DNA of 64,000 nucleotides from Albula goreensis (lineage: Eukaryota > Chordata > Actinopteri > Albuliformes > Albulidae): the NCBI GenBank assembly GCA_022829145.1, contig CM040755.1:13021063-13085062 (forward strand), read 5' to 3'. A program made the position numbers and the translations under genes. Shown piece by piece: positions 1-21,400 of the stretch (within the stretch, counting starts at the first letter, position 1; each line of letters starts with the position of its first letter). Below the pieces are notes generated by a model, which saw nothing but the letters and a program-made list of their open reading frames with translations, was not told where the DNA came from and made no database searches.

Positions 1-702
1 TGCAAAGGACTGTGGAGTTCTGCAGAATATTTGCTGTTTGGGTTTTTTTAGACGAATCCAGTGCTTTTTGTTAGTCCTGACATGAGTCAGAAGATGTAGT
101 AGCAGTCAGACAATCAACCCTCAAACTGGCAGAAGTTGTCAGGGTGAGAGTACTTCATCTCAAGTTTCATTTATCATGCTCTCACAGACCAAAGCTAGAG
201 AGGTAGGGAAATGAGGAAATGATACTCTGTCTTGGAGTTTCATGGAAACCTTTGAGCATACTTGCACCTTGAACATTTTGCGGATCTGAAATTGGGTTGC
301 ACTTTTGAGAGCTTGGAGTGTTTTTTTTTTTTGAAGGTTTAAATTACCCACATTTCTTCCACATTTCAGGCCAGAATATTTGTGTTTCTAATGGAAAATA
401 GCCTAAAATCAAGCTCTCTTAACTTGTCTTGTAACTTCATAAAAGTTTATTGAGACTTTATTGTAATGAAAATCATTTGTTGCTCTGTTTTGTTTTGGAC
501 ATAACCTTGAAAAATACTTTTAAATTATGTTTACAATTGTATGTAGGCCTACATTAGTTGTGTAGTTTCATTACCATAAGATTAAATTTGTTCGCATAGC
601 TTTTTATGGTACATGAAATAATGGTATGTATTAGGCCTTGAATCAGGCTCAAAAGATGGCGTAATTAACTGTATTAGTGCTTTAGTATTGTTGTGCTCGC
701 TG

Positions 703-786
703 GTCTGACAGTACTGAGAGTATTGTTAGCCACTATATAGCAGCGTCTGACAGTACTGAGAGTATTGTTAGCCACTATATAACCGC
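703..786. repeat. 42-bp tandem duplication, two copies
   Basis: Bases 703-744 and 745-786 are the same 42-bp unit, matching at 40 of 42 positions. Each starts gtctgacagtactgagag and ends near cactatata. The two differences lie at the 3' end of the unit. Such high identity suggests a recent local duplication. No function is evident. Confidence 0.9.
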
Positions 787-3015
787 TGCTCCTAACTCCT
801 GCAGCTTCATTTATGCTTTCCTCTATTGTCAATTGTTTTTAATTAAGGTTAATGCTAAATAACTGAATGACTATATGACTGAATGACTATAATGACTGTG
901 GAAGGCCTGCTGGCCTGTTGCAGGTTGTATAGTGTGGCCCTCAGCATCCTCCTGGCTTATCAAGCTTTAGCCTGTTAAAGCTGGGGTCTCTGGATGAGTG
1001 AACCTGTTTTACTCTGGCTCTAAGAGAGGTGACACTGAGAGCTGACATGGCTTGGCCCTCTGCACACTCACATGCTCTTTGGATCAATGCTAAACATTCT
1101 CCTTGCTAAAATGAGTCACACCTGTCTTCACCTTCAAATGACATATGTGCTTCAGCCTGTGGCACATAAATGTCTGGCATGTTTATAAGATAAACATTCT
1201 TAAGACTGGCGTGAATATTTTATCAATTTCAGGGAAGTCTTTGTTTAAAAATGGAAGAAACCAATGTGTTTGATTTTGGTATAAGCACTGGCTGTGCTTT
1301 CCAGCCTGAAGTGGAAATATTTTCATTTTTATTATTTCATTTTGGCCTCTGTTAGGTTCCCTAAACATCATGAGCATGAGTTATAGTTATGGTTGAAACA
1401 AAAATGCATCTTAAGCTGTTTTTCCCTGTCTAGAAGTAAAGAACCCACTGGGCTATGTTACTGGAGGAACCTGATTTACAAGTGTGCCATGCTACATCAT
1501 CAGCACAGTACAACATCAATACCCATAGTTTCATCTGCAAACACTTATACAAATGTGAAACGGCTGCGGTATTGGAGTTACACTTTTGGACATTATTTGC
1601 CTTTTAACTGTGTAGTTTTATTTTGATGCTTTCCCCTACTGGTCAACAATTTGAAAACTGTCCTGGGTGTAGGCAAGCTTACTGACACCCTCAGATTAGA
1701 AAACTTGGATTTTGCCTGCGCAAAAAAATATTTGCTTTTTTCTATATATATTGTAGAAGATCCAACAAATACTTTTCTGGCTCTGGTTAGCTGCTCCCAG
1801 CTGGAGTCTTCCTTGCAGAAGATTGTGATTAGTCATAGGCAGTAATTGACCATTTGTTTATTGGCAAAGAACATCTCTGAAGTTATGTGGCATTATGCCT
1901 CAACAGAAGCAGTAGTGTGAGTCTGGCAAGTGAGGATAACACTTGTGTGTACTTGAATTAATTGTGTCACCTGCAATCATTATTTCATTGATACTTGTGC
2001 AAAAGAGGACAAAGAGGTAGTGCAATTTGGTGCATACATTTAGTTTTTTCAGTGTAAAATTTACATCTGGCAACTGTATTTTTTCCTCATTATGTTTATT
2101 TTCTGAAGCAAATCAGACTGCTTACACAGCTTCATCATCAATATGAGCAGGATTATGGGTAAGAAATGGTGGCGTGACTGGAGCACTAATGCGCTGCCAG
2201 GCTGTGATTGGTCATAGCTGGTGGAGGCTCATCCACTTCACGGCCATTCGAGGGAGGAAGTCCCAGCTCTGTGTGTCCTGATCAAGGAGCTATTTATAAA
2301 CAAGCCAAGGGGGGAAGGAGGATGAGACAGGGAAAGAGAGTAGGGAGCTCATCTGAAAAGATTCTCTATTTCAGCATCTGCAAAATTCTGCATCTGGCTG
2401 CATGAAATACCATAGTTTGGTTTATTTGGGTTTAATGATTTGTGAAACAAAGCCGCACAATAATGTAAATGTTTGTTTTGCTCATGGTGCACTAACAGTG
2501 AAGTGTGCGGTGCTTGGACGGGAGCCTGCTCAGCAAACACCCGTATCAGCTGCTGGACTCGCGCCAGCAGTGCGTCAGTGTGTTTGTGAGGACTGGCTGT
2601 ACAGCGAGATGCTCATAACCACAGGGCGGATATCAGGTCACCAAACACAGTGTGGGGAAAAATCCATCATGTCTGTGTAGGAAGATATAATTTGACAGGG
2701 TATTCAGTAACATGAAAATGTTTAATTAGCAAGGGCAGTTCATTTCAGCTACCTTCAACAGTCTATCGTGTATTTTTTCAAGCCTCATCATAAACATCTT
2801 GATGGTCTAATTCTACTACAAGACCTTGAATGCAGAGTTTATGTAGCCAGCCCATACAGAACGTATAGCCTGTAGGGTCAGGATGGGCTATACAGAGCAC
2901 AAGTTGTAGAGCTAAACTGGGCTCTGTATGGCTGATGCATAGGCCAGGCACTACGCAGGTGACTATTTTACACTTCACTGGACAAAGCTGATGGGGTTAG
3001 TTGAGCCACAGCACA

Positions 3016-3203
3016 GCTGATGGGTAGTGATGTGAGAATGCAGGTTCACAGGTGGGGATCCATTTAGCTGAAAACCACAGAGTTCTTTGAACCACTCCAG
3101 ATGTTCTCCACAACATAACCCAGTGATTGTCAGGGGTAGCATAGGATAGCTGTTTCCCTTTGTGGTATCCTGAAACCTTGCTCTCCCGTCACTACCCATC
3201 AGC
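3016..3203. repeat. Spaced inverted repeat, 17-bp arms
   Basis: GCTGATGGGTAGTGATG at 3016-3032 is matched 16/17 by the reverse complement of 3187-3203. The arms are about 150 bp apart. Similarity does not extend past the arms and no target-site duplication is clear, so a MITE is possible but not shown. Confidence 0.5.
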
Positions 3204-3513
3204 GGTGATCAGAGGGCCAGTTCTGCAAAGCTCGCAATGTTAGAACTGGCACTGTTCCGCTAATTGGACCAGACCGAGCACTACACAGCAGATGTGGTTA
3301 GGCACAGCCAAATTAGTTGACAGTTCAAAGTGCCATTATTGGTGAGGGGTGTTTCTTTCACAAAGTCCTGTATGTTATGTCTAGACAAACCATGTATTGT
3401 TTCCATAAGAAGAAAAATCCAGTACAATGCAGGTGAATCAGTCTGTTTGTCATATGAGATGTCTCTGAAACATTTGCTCTTTTTATAATCATGTACTTTT
3501 TTTGTATTTCCAG

Positions 3514-3565
3514 GGATATTGAAGAAGACTCATCAAGCCCAAAGTCATCATACCAGGAAATATAA
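3514..3565 (+). CDS. lysmd2: Probable terminal coding exon of lysmd2 (LysM domain-containing 2), partial
   Basis: A pyrimidine-rich stretch ending ttgtatttccag precedes an exon that, entered with one leftover base, reads DIEEDSSSPKSSYQEI and then TAA. This short acidic/serine tail ending in a tyrosine-containing peptide resembles the C-terminus of vertebrate LYSMD2 (human ends DEESPYATSLYHS). About 700 bases of AT-rich 3' UTR with an AATAAA follow. The position also fits: in human LYSMD2 is the convergent downstream neighbour of SCG3, as here. The LysM domain would be in upstream exons outside the window. LYSMD2 is a small protein with one LysM motif and no well-established function. The call rests on a 16-residue peptide plus synteny, so another gene is possible. 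Confidence 0.6.
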
Positions 3566-4275
3566 TAAAGGGAAGTGGACTCTGGTTTCCTTAAATGGGC
3601 ACTTCTGGAGCAGTGATGTACTGTATGCTGTACCTGACACCATCTGTCTTTTTCATCTGTTTAAAATTCTTTTTAATGCTTTACCAAATCATAACATGGT
3701 ATTTTATCTGTGCATTTGTACTGAGGTGTTGTTTGCCTTTTTAACAATGCCTTTTTTATTACTGTTGCTGTTGCTCAGTTTATTTCTGTGTCTTTTTGTT
3801 TGTTTTTTTTTTTTGTGCGAAAAAAGGGTTTAAGCAGTGGACAATCATAGCTGTACAGCGTGTTGCCTGCTTCTGCTATAATGCTCTACCGGTCACCTCT
3901 GACCTCGGACCTCCTCTTGCTTTGGAAAATGCAGAACACCTTGTCAGGAAATAGATATGCACAATATAAGTTCTGTGAACGCAAACTATTTAAAGTCCTT
4001 ACTCAAACTGTGTAACAGTCTTGCAGATATAAAGACATATAATCCTTGCCATGTTTACCGGAATTTGATTAATTTGGAGATGTGACTCGATGGACTCTTT
4101 GAGTTTGTTTTTATTTGCTGTTTTTGTCCAAGCTGTTTTTAAGAAAGGGATGATTCTATTTTGAAGTGTGAGTGTGTCGTTTCCATGGTGAGTAAAGTTT
4201 AAACAATGGCTTCAGTGGCTTTGTTGTGCTTTTGTTTTCATGTTTTTTTGAGGAAAAATAAAAGTAACTAATCTA
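3566..4275 (+). other. lysmd2: Probable 3' UTR of lysmd2
   Basis: T-rich non-coding sequence running from the TAA at 3563-3565 to just past an AATAAA at 4257. A 104-codon open frame at 3519-3833 overlaps this UTR in another frame; it is dominated by poly-T and poly-Leu/Phe and is probably a shadow. Confidence 0.5.
4257..4262 (+). terminator. Polyadenylation signal AATAAA (probable lysmd2 3' end)
   Basis: Canonical AATAAA within aggaaaaataaaagtaac, followed within about 25 nt by a T/GT-rich stretch (gttttgaatttgttttta) typical of a downstream element. Confidence 0.6.
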
Positions 4276-6029
4276 ATGGTTTTGAATTTGTTTTTATTGC
4301 GAATCAAATTATTGAATCTTGTTTCTCAGCGTGATTCAGTCTCATAGAGTGAATGTATTGTGTGTGTTGTAGATTGCAGCCATGCTGAGCACATTCAGAG
4401 CAGTGTACAGCAGGTGCCCTTTAACGTCAGCACTTTCATTTACATACAACCTCATTTATACGCAGAAAAAAGAGCACCCTCCCCCACCTTATCTCCATGG
4501 GGACGAGAGCCCGCATTGCTACTAATTGGTGTCATCATCCATTTAATTGACTGGATGGTCTGATGTCAGTGCCCTACAAGCATCACTGTGTTTGGTAATT
4601 AGTAAGTACAAAGCCGTTTATATAAACTCCATTTAGGAAGAGTGCCATTAGGAGGCTATGCAAGTACATTTCATTCTGATTATTTTTTTTCACTGTTTGA
4701 CTGATCTGGATTCAAATGGGTAATATTGAGTGAGCTGAAGCTGGAAGGTCAGGGGAAACTTGCAATCTCGCCACTATGATCTTTGATTGGGATATAATTT
4801 TGCAATTATTGAGTTTAAGTGTTTTAATGGGATTGAATGGAAAAGGGTGTGTATCCATTAATTTGTATAGTTATGCTTTGTAGATCTACATCACACTGTA
4901 CATAATGGGTACCATTTTGGTTTTATTTCGTGTCTCTTTCATGAGCATATAGCAGTGTATTAAGACAGAAGTTTTATTGTTTGTTTTTCTGTTGGTTCAG
5001 AGGCGTTACAGAGTTAGCAATTCTGTGGTTTAATTCAACGTCAAATCAATCAATTTTGGATGGTATTTCCATGGGGGAAAATGAAATGTTTAAATATGGG
5101 GGTGGGATGGTGGAGCCAACTTGAGCCAACTACGAATGATAAAGAAAGGCAATGCTTTTAATCGCTTTTACATTCTGAAAAATTGACATATTTACATTTA
5201 AAAATACCTCATTTTGACCCTTGTGGCCCCGGCATCCAGGACCACATTTTAAAATGTAATACATGCAGACAGAGTAGAAACAAAGAACTGATCCCAGAAC
5301 ACCCCAGTGGCCCACTGTCATTTTCTCCCTCAATGTGTGAGACTAATGCAGGAATGGGCAATTTACCGCCATGGTAGCCAAGAGTCATGGTCATTTCAGA
5401 ACCGCCATTACTGAATTATTTACACCTGGTTTCTCAGGTGAGATGACTTCCAAACTGAATGATGACTATAACATCTCTAATGCTAGGTAAAAAAATTACT
5501 GAATGCATAGCCCTCAAAGAAGGAAATTGTCCATTCCTGGTCAAATGGAAACAAAAAATGTTGAATGATGGTTTTTTTTTTTGGCAGAATCAAAAGCTTT
5601 AGTACAACAGGTCTTGCACTTACACAGAAAAAAGATTATACATTCTCTAGGAAAGGTTATATTAGAATGATTACATATCAATATAATTGTTTTTAAGTAA
5701 AAGTCTATTGCACAATAGGAAATGCGAAAGCTAATGTCTGTCATCTATTCTCTAATCAAGCGATTTGCAATTCCTTCTTGTTTTAGAGTTAATCCTTTAG
5801 GAAACTGTGATGCTGTTGTTTACTTTTCCAGAGCTACTGTACTTCAGTGGAAAAACCAATGCTCAGGTTTTCCATTCCCTTTGTGTATGTGGGTGGGTGG
5901 GGGTAGCATAACATTACAGCATGGTTCACCTAGTGACATTTACCATTTCTGCATTTCATTGAGTATTGCTTTGAGTATTTCCTTTGTATTATTGCAGTAT
6001 TCTCACTGAATTTTAGACAACAGTGTAAT
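4276..6029. other. Convergent intergenic region, no gene seen
   Basis: Lies between the probable lysmd2 poly(A) site and the scg3 poly(A) site. It holds only short chance open frames and a G-rich patch (5889-5905, three G runs). No repeat family was recognised. Confidence 0.6.
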
Positions 6030-6043
6030 TTTATTGTTTTATT
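6030..6043 (-). terminator. scg3: Polyadenylation signals of scg3 (two AATAAA)
   Basis: On the minus strand AATAAA occurs at 6043-6038 and 6035-6030, about 120-135 nt after the scg3 stop codon. A further AATAAA lies at 6097-6092. The implied 3' UTR is short (about 130-150 nt). Confidence 0.6.
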
Positions 6044-6162
6044 GTGTGTGGCAGGGGATGGATTGGGAAATGTGAAATACAGTTTCTTTGTTTTATTTAA
6101 CTGTTTTTATCTGCTTTTGCAATTGAATCCATTTTCCTGCTGGTGGGTAATGAGTTTACAGT

Positions 6163-15767
<9,605 letters not shown>

Positions 15768-15840
15768 CCTTAAAGAAACTGCAGCTGCTAATTGTTGGTA
15801 CAGCCCAGGAGAAAAACTCCTGGTATTTCTTTCCTTCTAG

Positions 15841-15850
15841 ATATATTTAA
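15841..15850 (-). promoter_or_regulatory. scg3: TATA-like element upstream of scg3
   Basis: TTAAATATAT on the minus strand, ending about 74 nt upstream of the start codon. The spacing allows a TATA-driven promoter with a short 5' UTR. No transcription start evidence is available from sequence. Confidence 0.3.
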
Positions 15851-18350
15851 GTACTATCTTAAGATAGCAGAAAAAAATAGCGGATTTGGACAGCTCCGCT
15901 TTTGCCAGCTGCTGCTTAGTCTGTTACTCTAGCGTTGTCCAGTGCAAGGGAGCTCTTATGATTCTAGTGGCGCTAAAGGAGGTTTACAGTGTACTGTACA
16001 GGAGCTGTTAAGTAGCTGCAGTGCTGAAATCAGGTCGCTTTCTATAATTAAAGAGCGATAAGCTGTAGGCTTGCAGCCTCATGTGAGCCTCTACCTGCCC
16101 TGTGCTATCTATCCAAGTGAAGACCCGAGTCTCTGAGACAGCCCAGTGGAGGTGGACGAAACAGAAAATCCGCCCATGTGCGTCAGCTCCATCTCAACCT
16201 GCGTCAGTCTTTCTCTTTGAAAGCATTTTCTATTGGTACTACTACAACCGCTGTTTGGACATCGATTAATTGAACAACCTCCACTTGAGTAATGTTTGTA
16301 ATTAAACAAAGCAGAATGTATTTGTGCCTCGCCTTTATGTTTAATCTATGCACATATTTTTACATTTTGCTGTGTGATAAATTAACCTTTTTTTCCATAA
16401 AGGTGTACCTATGGAACTTACCGGTCATATCTTTTTACCTGGCTTTGTGTGTGATATTAGTCATCACAGGGGTATACAATTGACTATATTTAGTTCCACA
16501 AACTTGAGTGCAGTTTCTGTGAACACCTGATTTATTTTTGAATTTTTATTAGCATATACGATTTTTGTTTGGAACATAGTCAGTAATACTATGGCATGAG
16601 TGAAACAGTTACAAGGACTGGCAGTATTGAAATGCTCTCTAATTTATACAACTAAAAGCTTCTATAAAAGCAAAGAGTAGAAACCTTTAGGAAGTCTATA
16701 CATATGCTCATATTTCCATTACATTTGCACATTTATGCTGTTTTGTGATTTCTATTGACAGATATATGAAGAATGCAGATGGCATTACTAAAAAGCACAG
16801 TAAACAATCACTTCGCTCCTAAAGGCTGCTGTTCAGTGTCTTATCTGATATCCGTGGGCAACAAGAGTAACTTTAACTTCCCCCGATGTGTGGTTTACTG
16901 ATAAGTACAGCTGTTAGCTGCTATAAAACATTTAAATCATTATGATTGCAGTGCTTTATAAAAAAGGTATCTTTTAAGACATTTCAGTTAATTGTCATCC
17001 ACAGACGGTAATCTGAACATATGTAGCTGTGCCATTAGGTAATTTTCTGGTGATAGAAGTCTTGCCCACCCCCCAGTACTGGCCAGTAAAAAAGCATGTA
17101 GTCCACCTCTGGACCGAAGAGGATTTCCTGCAGTATTTTGTCTCATTCCCATGTGATCCGCTCCCCTTGTGGGCCTCCATAGACCTGATTGCCATTTTAT
17201 TTTGCTTTATTGCTGTATGTGTCATTTATCACTGCATGGCCCCTCCTGCCTGGACATCTGTTCACTGCTCTCCTGCAGGTTGTGTTGGTGGTGGTGTGGA
17301 GGAGGGAGGCATTTGAGGCTGTTTACTGTGGACCTCCCTCAGTCACTGCCGGACGGGGACACCACATTGTCACTTTTTCTGTGGGCTGCAGGCCAGCCCG
17401 CTGCACTCCCCTGTTTACAGAAGATGGTTGCGATATGCTGCCACTTCCACCCGTAGCTGCTGATTCACCTGTAGCTTTATTCAAGGCTTGCGTGATTATT
17501 GTTAGTCACCTGAGCAGCTGCTCTATGAATCTAAAATACGGCTGTACTTCATGTCTCAAATCCATGAAGCAGAAACATGTCAAAGTGTTCAAGTCCTTTA
17601 CGTGGTCTTTGGTAAATTGATCAGGATTGTCTACATGTTTCAAATGATATTATGAGACTTTTAATTGAGAGGTCTGATCTGTAAAATGACGAAATACCTT
17701 GTACTGGTTGCTCATGAAAAATCAACATGTAGCCACTTCCTCTCCCCTAAAACACATCTACTGAACATACACTCTCTTGTTGCATATCTCCTCAAAGAAT
17801 ATTCCCAACAATAACTGATTGGAAAAGGGCTGGTACATTACTAATGATGACCTTAGGCAGACACTGGCCACATTGAATCAATGGGATTGAGTACCTTTTT
17901 CTATCATGTCATGTCAGTCATGTCAAATACTCCTGCTTAAGATCAACTTTGATTGGTCACCATTTTTCAATTACTTGCATCTCATATTAGCTGCTGTGAT
18001 CCAAATATGAACCTTCAAGTAATGAAAAAGTCTTTTTTTCAGTAAAACAACATCAGTTTGTACAGCATGTGTTGGCTGATTTGAATGTTCTGTGTATGTC
18101 TTCCGGCCTGTGACATTATCTCAGGAACCCAATTTGCCATTTTGGTTTAGGTCAGGCCTGTTTGTGATTTGGCTTCTTGTGGTGGTATGATTTGCATATT
18201 TTCAGAGTTTCTGCCCAGTGCTTATTTATAGTAATGCCACTACAGAGAGCCAGAGAGAAATGGCAGCTGGTTTGCAGGCATACACTATGGCACACAGGAG
18301 CCACTCCACTGCTGTCATACCAACACACCCAATTACATTACATGGCAATT
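15851..18350. other. Intergenic region upstream of scg3, no gene seen
   Basis: Contains the presumed scg3 promoter region, then AT-rich DNA. Open frames at 16.99-17.62 kb overlap in several frames and resemble nothing I know. The first exon of dmxl2, expected head-to-head with SCG3 from mammalian synteny, was looked for and not found. Confidence 0.6.
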
Positions 18351-18467
18351 AATAAGAATAAGAATAAGAATAAGAATAAGAATAAGAATAAGAATAAGAA
18401 TAAGAATAAGAATAAGAATAAGAATAAGAATAAGAATAAGAATAAGAATAAGAATAAGAATAAGAAT
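18351..18467. repeat. (AATAAG)n hexanucleotide microsatellite
   Basis: About 19 nearly perfect copies of aataag in 117 bp. It reads as Asn-Lys repeats in one frame, giving a spurious 104-codon open frame at 18177-18491. Confidence 0.97.
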
Positions 18468-21400
18468 TTGTGTGTGCATCTAATTAGCTAGCCAACCTTT
18501 GATGATTGTTTGAACAAAAATCAGCGCAGCTTCACACTACAGTTCCTCAATTCCTTACTCAGAACAAATCCTCCAGAGGAACTGATGTGATTTCAGCATA
18601 TAACTGGTTGACCCTTTATGTCGGCACATATATCAGCTGCTGTACTGTGCTTATATTTCCTGCTTATATCAGACCATTCCTTTGGCAACCTGCATTTTCT
18701 GGTCAGTATTCAGTAGTATCACTGTTTACACAATTTAACATTTTACAGTGATAAGTTAAAGTTAAAGTACTTTATTTATGTAGAACCATGCATAGTTTCA
18801 CTTCTACACTAATATTCGCATCTGCAGTTCAACTGTTTTCTTTCTCTTGAAAATCTACATTAAATATAATGCTGCATTTGGCTTTAAAGGCTCGAAAGCT
18901 TTGATTACCTATCTAGGCACCTCTCAGTTCTCTCTTCAAAGAAGTAAGAGTTCAGCATTTTGTGTGTGTGTATCTTCATTACTGGACAGGGTTACAGTTT
19001 TGATAGTTAGGCAGGCAGGGAACTATAGCATCAAAGGTCGGGCTTTTATTCAGTTATCAAAGTTTATCGGATGTCAGGGGACATGGCCTTGACTTTAAAC
19101 AGCCAAATTAGAATGTGTCAGATTTAGAGATGATGCCAAGTATGATCCAGCAAATAGGCATGGAACACAAATTCAAGGCTTCAACTAAGAACTTTTATGT
19201 CACTTAGGCATTCCTTAAAGAGACAATGCCACCATCTTGTGGATATTATGGGTAACTGTTACAGGCAGTGAGCTGAGTCTCTTGTTTAATTGGACCCACT
19301 GAATGGATTAGATCAAGAATGCTCTGTTGACCATTCTGCTGAAGGCAGCTACAAAACTGTCATGACTGTGGGTCTCAAAAACAGCTGAGCACTACCACCA
19401 TTAATGAACTAATATTGAATGAAATATGATGAAATATTATTATGTAATGTAATGTGATTATATTGATCACTGTAATTATTAATACATCTACTACTTCAAT
19501 GGTCAAGGTGTTTTTTGGAAAAAAATTCTCATATCCATATCACAGAATTGTACTTTTTGTTGTGTAGTAGATTGTGGATTTGAATGTTAATACCTTTCTT
19601 GTTGACAAATAGTCCATTAGTTTTGTATTCGTTTATGAGAATGATTCTCTTGCATTATTTAGATGAATCCTTCCTCTTGAAAAAAATGACACTAACAAGA
19701 CATCAGCTGTCCAATCCCATAGAGAAAGAGTGCCTTGTGGGAATTATGGACTTGTTGCAGTCTGCTCGTGACAATTTGTTTCAAACACGTACTCACTCAG
19801 TGAGTAATTATAGAACCAGTAAGTAGTTCAAATGGAACATAAAAGAACAGATGCCTGCCAAAATCAGAGAATAAACACAGGGAAGCTCAAAGTACTGCTT
19901 CTGCACTACATTCCATCCCTGACCACCAACCCAATAATAAACCACACAACTAATTGGCTGTTTGATGACAGCCCACTTGCAATAGAAACAAAGAGAGCAT
20001 CCCAGCAGCCATATGTATACGACATCAAACACTTTGTATTTATGTTACTTTACATCTCTAATTCATCAAAAAATGTCTTATTTTCATGTGTAGATGAATA
20101 GTTTCTTGTCCATGAGATGTTTGGGCTAGCTTTTACTGTTTGGATTGAGAACTGTGGATATGTTTGTATCAGAGCCTGTACAAAACAAAGCTATAAGCAT
20201 TCACGAGTATATGCTGTAATTAGCCTGCAGCTGTGCTTCAGATGGCCCATTGCAGCACATCCACAGTAGAAGTGGAGATCACAGGCTGTGGAACTCAGGA
20301 TCTGGGCTGAGGAACTGATCTGTCCTGGACAGGGCTGATGTACCTCACCACTCCACTCTGAATTAGATGAAATGAAAGTGGAAATCCCTCTGGACTTTCT
20401 GAGAGGGGAAAAATTGTCTCAATGCATGAAATATATATTCACTTGCTTTAAAAATTCTTCAAATACTTATTACTTGTGTCTGATATTTTCTAAATGTTAT
20501 GGGTATTTTTGTTAATGTATTATATACAATATGTATCTGAATCATCCATGTTTTGCTCCATAAGTGGACATCCAGCAAGTTCACGGCAAAGATTCTAAAA
20601 CCATATATCTCACATTGTGCTTCATACAGTTCGTAATGAACCAATTCATCCGCTACTCCTAGCAACACACAACCTTGCATCACATAGACACGTGACACTT
20701 GGCAGGAACAAAACTATAAAGCTGATGATTGTTCCAATACCCACAATGATTTTCAGTTATAGTAATATCAAAATCAGACACATCCCTAGTAAATTAGGGA
20801 TGCACTTATTTAATGAGGTTTATTCCACACTTTTGAATGAGTATTCCATGCATTTGTCCATTTAAAAGGCCAGGTGGCATCAGTGGAGCCAGCAATGGGG
20901 TATTATTCTTAGCTTAACTTGAATTTTATACCATGGAAATATAAAGGCCTGCTTACAATTACTAGCCACATGGTTGGTCTTCAAAAATTAATACATTAAG
21001 GATTATTAAGCAATTATGAGTTAACTTGCAGTCAAAGATCATCTTTGGACAGATATAGGCATAAAAATGTGCAATTGTTTGTGACATGGATTCGCTAATG
21101 GTACACACTGTCTAATGGCTTTGGCACTTTATGTACAGTTGCAAAAAACCTGTCTGGGGTCATCCAGACAGCTTCATAATTGATGCAATTGGTTCAGCAA
21201 TTTTGGGCTAATTAAAAGTCAGACATGATGGCACTGTAATAAATCAATTTGTGTTTGTCATTCTCTGGGCATGTGTGACATTGGTTTTGAAGCATTGGAT
21301 TGTAGTCCTTCATACTGATGATTTCAGCTGTGTTCTATGATCATCAGAACAGAAACAAACAGAACAGAATATTCAGCACATGATTGCAAAAACAGACAAT

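Larger units (their letters stand above)
1..3513 (+). other. lysmd2: Probable last intron of lysmd2; otherwise no gene seen
   Basis: No exon with convincing coding character was found on either strand. If the terminal lysmd2 exon call downstream is right, this stretch is the 3' part of its last intron, and the exon with the LysM domain lies outside the window. It holds a 42-bp tandem duplication (703-786), a spaced inverted repeat (3016-3203) and a somewhat GC-richer patch at about 2480-2600 of unknown meaning. The short open frames here look like chance. Confidence 0.4.

Noticed and set aside
3519-3833. 104-codon plus-strand frame with Leu/Phe-rich end
   Set aside because: Overlaps the probable lysmd2 terminal exon in another frame and runs through T-rich UTR; no family resemblance.
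15880-16045. RE1/NRSF-like half sites upstream of scg3 (ggacagctcc; TTCAGCACT on minus)
   Set aside because: The halves are on different strands and badly spaced, so they do not form a RE1 site.
17029-17620. Overlapping plus-strand frames of 95-143 codons
   Set aside because: Three frames are open at once in a less AT-rich patch and none resembles a known protein; no exon boundaries fit.
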